From contig CM059622.1 in the NCBI GenBank assembly GCA_030435675.1, positions 12,338,001 to 12,402,000 on the forward strand: a DNA stretch of 64,000 nucleotides, given 5' to 3'. A program made the position numbers and the translations under genes. The notes below the pieces were generated by a model that was given only the letters and a program-made list of their open reading frames with translations, made no database searches and had not been told where the DNA came from. Source of the DNA: Steinernema hermaphroditum (lineage: Eukaryota > Nematoda > Chromadorea > Rhabditida > Steinernematidae). Below are positions 1-12,600 of this stretch, piece by piece (position 1 is the first letter of the stretch; each line of letters begins with the position of its first letter).

Positions 1-2191
1 CATGGTCTTCTTCACAAATAATGTATTCGTCGCGTACAACGGTATCATTGCGATAAGAATGGAACAAGTGGCTGTGATCAAATATGTGCACGGATAGCTG
101 GGTGTCACTTCCATTACTGCTCATCAATAATCACTATACCAGGTCGACCCTCTGTTCTCCATAAAGCAATTATAAATGTTATAATTAACTAACAGTGGCT
201 TTTTACGTTTTTCTCGGCTTTCTTCCTACTGTAGTATTCGTCGCGGCCTTGAACATTACCCAGGTGTTCAATATGAATTAGGTACACCATTAGCCTCATT
301 AGATTATGCATCGGCGACGTTACATTCTCCAGGTGCAACGTGTTGAAATACGTGCCGTTCCCAATCTTTCTTACCGAAAATTAACCAGTAGTAAATCATT
401 TAATGTTGCGATGTGTGAACTTCCTCACTGGCAAGTCTTCCGACGACCGAAGATCCACTAAGTGGCTGTTCTTTAGTGTCCCGCCGCATGTTGCATTTTC
501 GTAACTCACATCACGTTCTCCTCTTTTAGCCGCCTGGTTGTTCCCTTTCCCTTGCACTTGCCACACAACGGAACGGAGAGTGCTTTTAAGCCACTAATGC
601 CTCGGGGACGTCAGCCAATTGTCCCTCTCGCATTGGCGCATTTGTGATTTTTCGCTAAGTTGAGCCCTGGGCTAATCCTTACGCCCCTGGACGCCATCTT
701 CGCTCGCTACTTTTCGTTAATGAACTATTCGTGTTTACGGCATGCGCGACGACGTAAAAGCAACGTCGTTTGTGTCTAGTACGTTCCATTAGCAGAGCAG
801 CTTTTCCTTTTCAATGTCACCTGTAATCTGTCAAAATTCTTTTGTGGCTCTATGGCAGAAAGAGAGAATAACAAAAAGTTCTTGGAAGTGGAATGGATCA
901 CGAATGAATCTCAAGTTTTCACGACCACAGACTTGAATTCCGCTATGCTCAATGTGTGTAAGTGCTTTTGTGAACATCTATCGCCGCTTGACAGCGATCA
1001 TAGTCAATGGATAGGAGGGGACAGCGGCCTGTTACGGCCCGCATATTGCCCACAGCTAATCAGTGTTCTTCTCCTTGTATCCTTCCAGTTGCTACCGCTG
1101 TGGTTGACAGTTTTTTTACTTTTCGATTATTCACTTGTGGTCACTCTGTTCTAGAAATCGACTATTCAGTGATGCGAAAAATATTAGTGCATTACGATGT
1201 TCTGTTATTTACTTGGCCGTTCTGTTTACCCTGCGCGTCCAATATGTATAATTGTGTGATCTCCTACAGCCTGTGGGCGTGTTGTGACAAATGGTCTTAG
1301 CTAATCTGACATCATTTTTTCCGCTTGCTAGATTGGTTAATGTGATTGGTTTGAACAAAGAACATATCAAGGAGTTTATTGACATTTGTTTCGCTTCCTC
1401 GTCATTACTGTAAGTGATAATAGCTGTGATCAACAGTGCAAACAATACATACCCGTTTATACTAGAAATATTTCTACGCAGACAAGGTGTTTCTCCTAGT
1501 GAGTAGCGTACATAGACGATGCGTTCGAGTTGTGCCTTCGACTTTTTATACATGAGACACGTCACAACAAAGAACAAAATTCTTTGGACAACAACTTCCT
1601 CGTTTGCTGCCTCGCCTCCAAGAACAAAGGAAGCCATAAAATTATCTCGAAAAGCCGCCATTTTTCAGAATAATCCACGTGTCACTATTCGATTTTTAGT
1701 CAAACTTCTCGAAGTCAACAACTTTTTATGAAAACACATGATAGATTCGCTTCCGAAAATAGTGCGCTCCGCGACGTCCGTTTTGCAATTTTTCGTCCTA
1801 GCGGCGACCAAGAACCACGTCCATCTTCCTGTTTACGTTTCCAGTGTTTTCGAAATATTTCAGTCCTTAAATGTAGTGGTTCTTTCGTGCTTATTCTGTG
1901 CATGTCCGAATGGATTCTGTATTTAGTTGGTGTGGACGTGAATCTAATTTTTGTCGGAAATAAGTATATTGTAAATCGAAAAGGAAAGTCAATTAGAAAA
2001 TATAGTGGTTCTTTCTGCATATTCTGTGCAGAATAGGTTGCGTATTTAGTTAGAGTGAACGAGAATGTGATGAGGGGTTCAAATAGAATTTTTGACACGA
2101 AAATCGATTCAAGAGATGGAAAAGGAAGAGCGTGATAGGCGAATGAAGGAACGCACCTGATGTTCGAACGTTTCTTTTTCTGCCACTGTAC
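1..2191. other. Gene-free left flank
   Basis: I see no open frame here with a recognisable family or a consistent splice pattern. The longest frame, on the minus strand at 1209-1661, has no motif I know. The only structure is a diverged tandem duplication near 1858-2070. Confidence 0.5.
1858..2070 (+). repeat. Diverged tandem duplication, about 130 bp period
   Basis: Two units share TAGTGGTTCTTTC, then TATTCTGTGCA and GTATTTAGTTGG/GTATTTAGTTAG. One starts near 1870 and the other near 2000. They differ at many positions, so the duplication is old. The 18-mer AAAGTCAATTAGAAAATA just before the second unit recurs near 4024, on the other side of the transposon. Confidence 0.5.
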
Positions 2192-2193
2192 TA

Positions 2194-3858
2194 CAGTGGC
2201 GGCCGTATAAATAGCCGCACCCCCTACATAAAGTTTCTATTGCCGATTTACCCTGGATTTTAAAATGTGGGCACTAAACCAAGGGCACTACCAGATGTAG
2301 AATTTATCAAGCAGCAAAATGATGTTACTTATTTTCCGTGCAGGACCCACCATGCAGACGCGGAATGTAATACATTCGGCCGGCTCATATTCGGCGCGGC
2401 ATTATAAATAGCCGCACCCGGAGTTCCACCATTTTCTGAGTGTTTTTTGATGAGTTTTTCGCGTCGTATCGTTTATTCTTTATTTTATGTTATTTTTGCT
2501 CCCACTCTGGTGTATAATTCATCTACACCCGGGGATGAGGTTAACGTATTACGCCCCAAAAGAGTGCCCATGCCGATACCCAAAGAACAAAGATACTTCC
2601 CGGGAAAGAGTCTCCGAGAAACAATGAATCTCGGAGATAGTTACACAAAACACTGTGAAAACGGCATAGAACACTGGGGGAAACCTAGAGACTGCTTTAG
2701 GGAAGCGCAAGCCATGAAAAAGAACGGTCTTTATCGATGAAAGGATCGTCCGGATCTCAGAGGCAGACCGAAAAAAGTTCTTTTTCTGCTGAAGTATCCA
2801 ACTTCGGCCGGGTTTTTTGGGCTGTGCGTGAGCGCGCAGGCTATTCGACAGGAGGTAAACAAACTAGGGGCGATGCGATGCGTTTCCAGCGAAAAATCAG
2901 ACGTATCTAGAATACACTGACAAGCCCACATGGCCTCCGCCAAGCAGCACTTCGACTAGCAACCCGTAGACAAGGCCAAATTACTGTTTTGACGGGCAAA
3001 TTGAACTTATATCGTCTAGTGTGGGTTATGAGAATGTATATACGACGGTCCATAGGAGAAGAATTCGATCCAGTACATACGGAGGCCACAATCAAACATG
3101 ACGGTAGCTCTGTAATGGTGGGAGTTGGCATCCGGCGGTCCGAGATCCATCCGATTTTTCACAGTGAAGGCTTTTTTGACAGCCAGATGTTCGTGAACGT
3201 CGTAAAGAGTGTGTTGCAACTACACACAGCCCAAAAAAGCAGACCGAAATTGGATACTCCGGCAAAAAAACGACTTTTGTCAGTCTGCGTCTGAGATTTG
3301 GACGATCTTTCTATCGATAAAGGCCGACCTCTTTTGTGAATTTGGCATTCATACGGAATTCTTCAGGTTTCCTCCGTTGTTCTACACCATCTCTACAGCG
3401 TTTAGTGCATGTGTCTCTGAGATTTTCAGTTACTCGGCGATTATCCCCCGGGAAGTACCGCCGTTTTTTAGGGTATCGGCATCGGGGCTCTTTTTTGATG
3501 TGATAGGTTAACCCCTTCCCTGTTCGAGATAAACTAAATACCAGAGTGGGAGCAAAAATAACATAAAATAAAGAATAAAACGACACGACGCGAAAAACTC
3601 ATCAAAAAACACTCAGAAAATGGTGGAACTCCGGGTGCGGCTATTTATAATGCCGCGCCGAATATGAGCCGGCCGAATGTATTACATTCCCTGTCTGCAT
3701 GGTGGGTCCTGCACGGAAAATAAGTAACATCGTTTTGCTGCTTGATAAATTCTACATCTGATAGTGCCCTTGGTTTAGTGCCCACATTTTAAAATCCAGG
3801 GTAAATCGGCAATAGAAACTTTATGTAGGGGGTGCGGCTATTTATACGGCCGCCACTG
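2194..3858. mobile_element. Tc3/Tc1-like fold-back transposon, about 1665 bp
   Basis: The element is bounded by TA target duplications (2192-2193 and 3859-3860). Both ends begin CAGTGGCGGCCGTATAAATA. The two arms are inverted repeats of about 640 bp (2194-2832 and 3217-3858) around a spacer of about 385 bp. The outer 320 bp of each arm are nearly identical; the inner 310 bp are clearly diverged. A 17-mer, TATAAATAGCCGCACCC, occurs at 2206-2222 and again at 2403-2419 in the left arm, and in mirror image in the right arm. Tc3 of C. elegans likewise has long inverted repeats and a second internal transposase site about 180 bp in. The spacer holds a broken piece of Tc1/Tc3-type transposase, so this copy is non-autonomous. 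Confidence 0.85.
2847..3216 (+). pseudogene. Broken Tc1/Tc3-family transposase fragment
   Basis: Reading across frames, the spacer between the inverted arms encodes a piece typical of the middle of a Tc1/Tc3 DDE transposase: a region resembling the KHLDW...F block, then a Gly-Glu-Glu-Phe-Asp-Pro stretch and IKHDGSSVMV, which corresponds to the family's TVKHGGGSVMVWG signature. Stops at about 2919 and 2957 and at least one frameshift interrupt it. The C-terminal third, with the last two catalytic acidic residues, is absent: the sequence runs straight into the inverted copy of the left arm. The family call is firm; the exact subfamily is not. Confidence 0.75.
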
Positions 3859-3860
3859 TA

Positions 3861-6800
3861 TGTTTGTCATGCATTTTTAAAAGTGCTTCACCGGAGTAGA
3901 TCTTCTTGTTGTTAGTAGATGTTCTGTTGGATTTACATCCAAATACACACATCAACAACCTTTGACTGCAGATTCTGCTGGTGTTGCCTATTGTGCAAAG
4001 TACAAAGACTGTTCAAAGGTCAGAAAAGTCAATTAGAAAATAAAGTTAAACTTGTGGGAAACGGCTCGTTAGAAGCACTTTCCAGAAGTCTTCTCACGTT
4101 CGCGCACTTGAACGTCACTTTCAATTAACGCCCGAGAGGGAAAGACGCGTTCTCCGAAGATGGTCCGTACGCTACCGATCGCGGATATCACATTTCGTGA
4201 ACCAAAAATGTACACAATGATGTGATCCGTGCCGCCGCGCCGGGATTATGTCGTTTATCGCCGGATAGAGTTGCAACGGCTTCCGTTCTGTGAATTCCTA
4301 AAGAGGAAGGAACGGAATGTTGTGGGATGACGGTTCCGGCTTTCAAATGCATCTCGGCGCTGTTGAAGTTCAATATTGGAGACTATGACGCGGCAACGGG
4401 TGTTCGTTTTCAGCAACCGACATTTCGAGATCTGATTGTTCGAGTTTTCGGAAAGCTTCATTGAAATGGTCATCTTATAGTCGAAGCTCAAACGAAATGA
4501 CAAAAATTGCAATGCGAACCCAGCACTATTTTGTGAGGTTATTCGCGTGGTGACGTCGAAGGTGAATGGGACTTTCGAGATCTGCTAAACGTCAAACTTT
4601 TTGAAGCCAACGTCGAGCAAAAGGGCGCCCAAGTACAGACGTCAAATCCCACCGCTTTCGAAAGAATAGCCGCTTTTCAGAGCAAAATTTGGAACGACTT
4701 TTCACGTTCACAATGCTTGGCTGACCTCTGACAAAACATCTCTGAATTCCCATACGTAACTAAAATTTTTGAGCACCACATATAGTTCTTGTTGATAGAT
4801 AGCTTTAATTGGTGATTACACAGTAACTTTTTTTGTTATAGCGTTATCTATTGTTGTTATTGTTGCTACCATTTTTGCTTCACTATTGTCACACAGTGAA
4901 TGTCGCGCCACTTCAGGAACATCACAACCCAATCACACTAACTCGGTCATTCCGCCCGAGCTGATACAATTCGTGTCGTTCCCTCCAACGCCCCTCTATT
5001 GTTCTGCAACATATTCGCAAAAAAAAAGGCCGAACTGCACAGCCGATTATCAAAAGCTAAATAGCCGTGCACTTATTAGTTTCGCAGGAAACGCCTCCCC
5101 CATAAATTATTGCATGACGTCGGTAGCTTGTAGGCGCATTTCGCTGAGAACACGCTGCCTGGCGCGGAAGTGCGCCAAAGTAAACTTGTGCGGCTCTCTT
5201 GTCACAAAATATAAGTGTTCCCTGAAAAACGCTGAGTAAGCGCGTGTTTTCGTAGCTGAGCGTCGGGTTGCCGTTTCCTGTTTTCAAGATGCCGACGTAA
5301 GTTTCTGTGTCTGGCTAACATACATTAGTTCCGTTATGGTGGGTGAGGGCCGCGAAGATCCCTGTTTGCTCATTATGGATCCATCCACTTCCCCTTTTCC
5401 TGGAAACATAGCCAGACGGATCTTCATTATTTTTGTTGTTTGTTTTGTCTATTTGGACCTATTGCGTGCGTCGATCCGGAAGACCTCAAAACACAGCTGG
5501 TCATCATGGTGTGTTTATTTTTTGGCCGCTATAATTACCACCATGGCTGTCTGTCCACAAAGAGAAGATCGACATTCCACTCTCGCATGGACAACACCGA
5601 CGCAAACAAATTCACTTTGATGGATGGCTCAAGTTATAGATTCTCGAAATTCCAGCACACGTACAGCTCGGACTTTTCTCTCCTCAGTGGCCTTGTTTTT
5701 AATTAATTTGTGCGAGAATTCGATTAGTTCTTGAGTGTGTCAGTGCATCGAAGTTGTGTGCGACATTTTAAGTGTTTGAGTGCTGCTTTGGATCTCTGGA
5801 TGTTTATAACAATCCGCGTTCAGGCTACTTAAATTTTATTACTTCCTGCTGACTGAAGTTGGACCGTTGTGTTCATATATGCGTTCCTGGAAAACGATGT
5901 TATTTTGTAGGCGGTGCGCTCTTGTTTTCTATACACATTTTGATTTAAGATTCAAATTTCATTGGAATTTTAATGTGAAGTCGTTAGTTTTCAGTTCAAG
6001 ATGTTCCACTTTGTCTTTTCATATGTTTTCTTTCTCGACCACATTGTTCTTTAGAGCGACTAAGCCATGATATCCGGTCCTTATTTGTGTGGGTTTACAA
6101 TGATTAGAAATATTTATTTGCGTTCTCAGAAGATTTACTGAGCCGTTTTCTAATGCATGGGGCATTTAGTGGGTCAAATGGTGCGTTGGTCTTTGAACGA
6201 CCGACGTGTTTTCCGTAAAAAAGGGAGAACCTTCGACCTTGTTTGGTGTTTTGTTGGTTTTTGTTTAAAGCCGACTTGCGGGCCAATGTCTTTCTCAGCG
6301 ATTTAGGTTAACTGCTTCGTTTTTCTTATGGTTGCCCTACGGTCTCTGTGATCATCGCTGCCATTACAAGGCCACCTTTATTGACATTGGGTTTCACCAC
6401 TAAAATGAGCGCATGATTGCAGTGGACCGTTGCTATAATCACACGCATTTTGCTCAGGGCTTAAATCTTTCAAATGGCTAGCGTGACCATAGTTCGCTGC
6501 CGTGGCGTCAGCTCCTTACTCGAACATTGTGGAAGGTTTACAGTCAAAGAATATTTGCGACCTCTTTGTCTTGTTAGGACAGTTTCTACTAATTTTCCGC
6601 GTTTTGCTTGCGCAGTCGTGCCGGCGGGGAATTTTTGAGTCATTTCTTTATATTCGGCTTCCATTTCAATAAAAATGAAATAAATTCCATCAGTCTTTTT
6701 GTGGACACGGTAGGTAGGTGTATTGCCTGCCGAGTCCCTCGAGCTTGTTACCGTATTGAACAAAATTAAAGTAGATGTTTCGATTGTGAAAATCGCGATT

Positions 6801-8110
6801 GTCCTCAGCTTAGTTTTTCCTCGGATGAGTTCAGAGTCAAATCGAGTCGGTTCAGGCGTGGGCCAGCTGAGTCGAGCCGGTTAGGCGAGTAGGCTCCTGC
6901 TCCTGTTCCTACATGGCTGGGCTGGCTACGGCTCACTTGGTTTTTTTGATTGGGCTTTATTTCCTGTTACGCTTTAAATATCTAGTAAAGGGAAATATAT
7001 ACAGGTGGGAGGGAAACATGTACAACATATACAACGCCTTATGTCGGTCAAGCGCGCTCTATCGTGGGTGAGCTAGCCGGGTGGGTTAGCCGGCTCCTAC
7101 TCGAGCTTGGGTGATATCCGCTTAGTTCGCATGAATAGTTGTTACTGTTACACTTTAAATGCAAAAGCGCTTCATGTCGGTCGAGCTACTCTGTTGTCAA
7201 GGACAGCGCCCTACTTCTCGATGATCCACACATCGGCGAGAAAAATGGGAACTATGGAGTCGTTTTGTTTTGCGTTTGGAGGCATGCAGGTCTCTGGGAT
7301 TTGGAAGTGCTTCTGTTGTCCTTTATATTGCCTGTTTTGTTGGGCCTATTGAAATGTCACGGTTGGACAATGCCTTATGGCGAATGAGTGAACACCTGCG
7401 TTTCCAAAGAAAATGGCATTTTAAGTTTATTTTCGACTTTACATTGGTAAACTCGATATCAGGTGCTGACTGAAATCCACGTAGATTTGTCCTGCCTATC
7501 GGATAAGTGGAGGAACGCGAAGAACGTTCCGGAGAACAGACATATTAGATGCGACAAAGCATTTTTTAATTGCATTGCAGGGTGGTTGTCATCAAGGCCG
7601 TATAGGCTCACATGTTGGCTTGTACTTTCGTTTCATAACCACCCATTGCATACATTTTCCGCATCGAAAGCCCAATTAGACCCTTCGTTTCAAACACATT
7701 TGGCGTCCAAATGTGCGCTGTTGCCGTGCCCATAAATAAGATCATTATGCATCGACACACGCTGATCAACGTCGTCCGATGCTCTCAAAAGCGAATTTCC
7801 TTCATTTCGTCACAGTTTTGTGGAGGTGTGTAATAGATGGTGTCTCCAAAAAAGAACGCCCCCCCCCTCCAGTTATTATTCCGTGTTGTAGCTCCTTCAG
7901 CCACAAACGCGTATTCCGCTAAAAATGTACAAATTAATCCTCCTCGCGTTAATTGTCTCTTCCGTCGCAACACTACGTTTAATTGGGAATTTGCAGACGT
8001 TGGAACATTCCGTAGTCTTCGCCCGCTGCCACAACGGGCTTATTAAACCTTCTCCCCAATACGCTCCTTTGAGCGCGCGACAGACAACTCTAGTCGATTG
8101 GGCCAAATCG
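3861..8110. other. Gene-poor stretch upstream of unc-13
   Basis: No gene could be supported. The frames are short and lack family features. A small ATG followed by a donor (ATGCCGAC then GTAAGT at 5289-5300, after a TTTTCAAG) could be a non-conserved first exon of something, but nothing backs it. A diverged duplication lies at 6860-7190. The last 186 bases (7925-8110) are open in frame with the unc-13 start and begin with a hydrophobic stretch. Family members start at the MSLLCV position, so I treat this as 5' leader. Confidence 0.4.
6860..7190 (+). repeat. Diverged direct duplication
   Basis: Blocks recur in order: a GAGCC/AGCCGG...GGCTCCTGCTC/GGCTCCTACTCG block (6875-6905 and 7072-7102), TGTTACGCTTTAAATAT/TGTTACACTTTAAATGC (6966 and 7145) and ATGTCGGTCAAGC/ATGTCGGTCGAGC (7040 and 7173). 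The spacing is 130-190 bp. It looks like an old tandem duplication of non-coding sequence. Confidence 0.4.
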
Positions 8111-9686
8111 ATGTCGTTGCTCTGTGTGACAAGTGAGTGGCGCCGATATGGTCTGTGTCAAAGTGATGATATGTCGTTTCAGTCAAGAAGGCTCGTCTCC
8201 AAGGAAGCGTCGGTGAGTGGCTTTAATTTTGGCTCTAACATCCTGCATCTGTTCTGGTGATGAATTGGGGGCAATTTCGCGATAAAACGATAGTTTTGGC
8301 GACAAAGCGTCGTGCACTCTTGAGAAATTGTGCTTTTTACGAGGGACGAAATTAATATTTCCGGAATTAACGCGAACAATTACTGAGGTATTTGCTTTTT
8401 TTCTAAGGGGGAAGCGCTTGAAAAAGATTACTAATGTGAAGGAAGAGAAAATAGTCGTTGCCGAAGTAGTCGAATATGCGGAAAACACTACATTTTTAAT
8501 GGGTTTTTTTCCAAAATAGCAACGGAATGTCCATTAATTTTCTATTGTGAGAGGAATAAGGGAGTTGGAAAACACAGTAATCTTTAGTAGCAGTAGAAAC
8601 TATGTGTCTAATAGATGACTGCAGATGGCTATGGTGCACAGTTTATACCTGGACTATTTTCAGAACACTGAAGTATATTTCAACAGCAGAATTACAGAAT
8701 TTTTGAGTTCTAAATATGGATCGCAATTCATTAGCACATTTTTAGGACCATCCTATTTGGGATACGGCTATAGGCGACAGGATTTTTGCCTTGACGTTTC
8801 TAACGTTTCAAGAAATCCAAATTCATTTTACATTGAACACGTTCTGACTAAGATTAGCAAAGAATTCGTTGAGAAAATCAAACTTTTTTGCATGTCCAAA
8901 ACCGAAAAAGAGAATTATACCATTTCAAGTTGGAAACCAGTTACCGGAAACTGGCATATAATGGTTTTTTTCCGGAGCTGTGAAGTCTCTGATTCTCTAC
9001 GTTTCAATTCTACTTTCCTGTGCTGCAGCTACAATGTACCGATATACATAGACCTTGTTTGCCTGGGTAGCTATCAAAACGTTTTCAGAAATTTTTGTCT
9101 TTACGAAAGATGTATGCAGATGGTTTTTCATTTTTGCGCTCGACGAAAAACTAGGAGAACATGCAGCTCAAAAACTCACATCTCAAACATCTTACTTTTC
9201 AGACGAATTTCACGCATACGTGACTGTCAAGCTCCAAAATGTCAAATCGACGACCATCGCCGTTCGAGGCACTCAACCGGCCTGGGAGCAGGAGTTCATC
9301 TTGTAAGTTCCCCTCCCCTTCTCCGCTCAGTCAATTCAATTGCCCTTCGCTCTCTTCCACTGGCCCCCCTGCGGCGGCGAACATTGTTTTGCCTGCCGCC
9401 GTGTGAGTTTGCGAAAAGCAAAGAACAAATGTTGCTATTTGCAGTGAGACAAATCGGCTTGACGAGGGACTCCTGCTCGAGTTGTGGACGAAAGGCGTGC
9501 TGTGGGACAAGCTGCTCGGTGTGCACTTGATGCCGCTCAGCAGTGTTCAGTATCACGCGCGCGCCGGCGCCGGAAGATGGCTGCAAATCGACAGCGAACT
9601 GGAGACACGAAACGGGAAGACGGTGGGAACGGCCAGACCCACCGGGCACGCGTTGCTCGTGGATGCGCGCTTTGAGCTGCCGTTTG
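8111..9686 (+). other. unc-13: unc-13 C2A-domain exons
   Basis: Four exons encode an N-terminal C2 domain, residues 1-131. Landmarks are MSLLCVTIKKARLQG, the TYVT-like [14 protein letters not shown] strand, the PAWEQEF turn and the closing DARFELPF. In Munc13 proteins this C2A does not bind calcium; it dimerises or binds RIM. The Asp clusters of calcium-binding C2 domains are indeed absent here. This module marks the long isoform. Confidence 0.9.
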
Positions 9687-12600
9687 GTGAGTCTCCTTAA
9701 TTTGCTTACGCCGTCTTGATTTACTCGCGTGGAGGGGAATTTGTAGGAAAATGGAGTGCATTGGAGTGTGTAGGCCGGTGGGGGTGGTGAGTGGATCACG
9801 TTTCGCAAATGGTGATTTCAGTTGAACTACTTCCTTTTGTGGTTTGGGGATTTTCATCTTGGAAAAACGCTCAAAATGACAGATCATGTATAACATATTG
9901 CGCTTCTTGAAAATTAGCTTCAGGTTTACCTTCTTAAGCTCAGGGTAAAAGTGTGCTTCGTACTTCCTTTGCGCATGTTTTTTTCCGTTCTGTGAGTCAT
10001 TCGATCCGTTCTCAACATCCGCTACGTCTGCGCCTATTAGAGATGGGCATCTCCAAGCGAGCGAGAGCCTCAAGATGTGATCATTCATCATGAGTCCAGA
10101 GAACTGTTTACTCTTCATTTTGAATTCTTTTAATCTATATTTTTCCGTCTGTTTTCGAACGTTGTCTTGAATAAGTCATCTTTGAGGATTACTGGGAAAA
10201 TGACACTCCCGAAAGCGCCACATCGTTGCATACTTAATCATTCCAGCTTCTGTCATTTTATCCATTGTTTTTGTTATTGCTTCCCGGTTTCTACCACCGT
10301 AGATTTGTGACATTTTCATATGCTATATGCACAAAAAAAACGTGTTTTCCGTGGTAAACACAATAATGTGGCCGTGTATTTTTGACTCCAGGATAGGGTT
10401 TTAGTACCGTTTCCTAAAGGGACCCATAGGTTACCGTGAAAAATAAAGCTCAAAGGGCGAACTTGAATGCTATTCCATTGGATATGGTGAACGTGCTGTA
10501 CTTGTTCCAAATCTTCCCAGAATACAGAGACGGACGACGTGTTCATTATCGAGAACCGGAAATTTTTCTTTTCATTTCCGGCGCTCGTAAGGACATAATT
10601 TCCAGAAAGTAATTCACTTAATTCCCTTAACCTTTAGCCCGTATTACGAAAAGTACAACGCAGAACAATGGCACACACAAATGTCCTTTTTTTCTCTCAA
10701 TACATAAATCATCACAAGCGCGAATTAAAAATTCTCGAAGTCTCAGCTTTTGCAAAACGGCGAACGCGTGCAGACGCATCAGATATGCATCGGATTGGCG
10801 CCTCAACTTCCCGCCCAATCCGGCGGCTCCTCTCTTTTTGGCTCACGGCGCCCGAGGCTTTGTTTATGACACATGCTAGACGACGAGAACGCCCATTTTG
10901 GATATCAACTTATATTTTGCCTCTCTTTCCGTTTTTGCGCTGTGCCCACCGACGCGCACATGAATGGCCATAATCATAAGGGCGACGTCTGTCCGGCTCA
11001 CCGGCGGCCCAAAAACGGAGGGTCTCACTTTTTGCTTTCTGCTCTGCCTTTATAATCGAATTTTCTTAGAAGTTGGCTGAAGAGAAGACACCGTAAATAA
11101 CCGGCGGCGGTTCGAGACCTGAAATCGTTCGCTGAAAACGCTGCATTTTTATTCGTGGAGATCAAATGTCCCTGCTTTATGGCAGCCTGAATCTGTTTGT
11201 ACTTTTCACAAGTAGCCCTCCAATTTTGGAACCCTGAATTTTGCTTCGCCTCTCCGACAATCAATTATTTATGGGATGAATTTCATGAGTTGCCGGGAAA
11301 CAGGAGGAGCATTGAAAGATTCGTCTGTTCGATACGAATTTTGTTAGACGACAGTCTCCTTAGCTCCACTGGCCAATTGTAAACTGCTTGAAAGGCACGC
11401 CTAGATACAAAGCATGTTCGTTTAGGACAAACGTTCTTTTGCGTCATACTGCATGTTCGTGTCTTTCCTCGGTTGTTGACCATTCAAAACTTAATGTTTA
11501 AGGTCTGCAACGTTTTATCAATAATTTAAAACTCAGCTCTAACAGGTATGTCCTATGCCAGAGCTGTAATGCGGATAGAGCCTCTAGAATATAGGATCCA
11601 AGAGAGTCTTCTGTTTGTCAGCCTTTTTCTTGATTATAATGTAAAAGTAGGCGTCGCTATAGACTTTAGTACCCGGATGAAAAAGAATTTCTTCCGCGTC
11701 CCCCTTTGTCAGCAACAACAATGGACACAAAACGAGCTGTGACAAGTTTCTAGTTTGTTCAATAAAAGCGCCAAAAGCGGGCGTAGAATAAGCGCTCATC
11801 AAGAGTGCGTGCTTTTATGCCCATTTTACTAACATAGCATAAGAAAGGGACTTTGCACGAGAAAGCACGATTGTGCCAACATCCTTCAAATGTTAGGTCC
11901 GATACTATTGTGAAACCTGCCTGGAATATCGAACCCGGACAGGAAAAATGGAGCAAGGCGCAACGCAGTTAGACTAGGATGCTGGTTGACTACAGTCATC
12001 CAAACGGAACTTTTAAAGGGTGTTTACATGGTGAGGTCTACGCAAAGGCTCTTGTGGCTGATATTCAATAATGTGTGCCAATTTTCAGCTCGGTCAGAGA
12101 CGGCCACCTCGAAATTTTCCTTTGCTAGTCGTTTCCAGCAAAACCTGATACTCTCAGCATAACTTTCGGCTCGTGAATCATATATGTTGCGCAGAATGTA
12201 AACATAAAAAGTATGCTACGTGCAGTTTGCAACGAGAGCTTATGCGAGAAATCGCAGAACATTAAGTACCTGCATCATTTTCATTGATCTAGACTGTAGG
12301 CTATACCGTCCCATTTTTGTCCCACAGGTTCAAACAAGGTGCCAATTTGCAACACTATCAAAACCACCAATTTAAAAAATCTTCAGACATAACCGGTTTG
12401 CCCTTTTGCCTTGGATAAATCGTTAAACTTAATAGTCTTCTTGTGAGAAATAGTGGCTTCATGGGATAATCTCGTTCTCATCTACATCCAGCTGTTTTGA
12501 GCGAACGGCGAGGGGATCGAGGACGCTGTTTCATTTCTAGCTGCACCTTTGGTCTTGGCACGTGACTATAGCGCAATATAGCCTCCTCGATTTTTTTCCT

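Noticed and set aside
1209..1661. Minus-strand open frame of 150 codons
   Set aside because: No motif, signal peptide or splice context; composition fits chance.
7925..8110. Possible signal-peptide start (MYKLILLALIVSS) in frame with unc-13
   Set aside because: UNC-13 is cytosolic and family members begin at the MSLLCV position; treated as 5' leader.
9296..10118. Minus-strand frames of 170 and 193 codons
   Set aside because: Antisense shadows of the GC-rich C2A exon 4 and its flanking intron.
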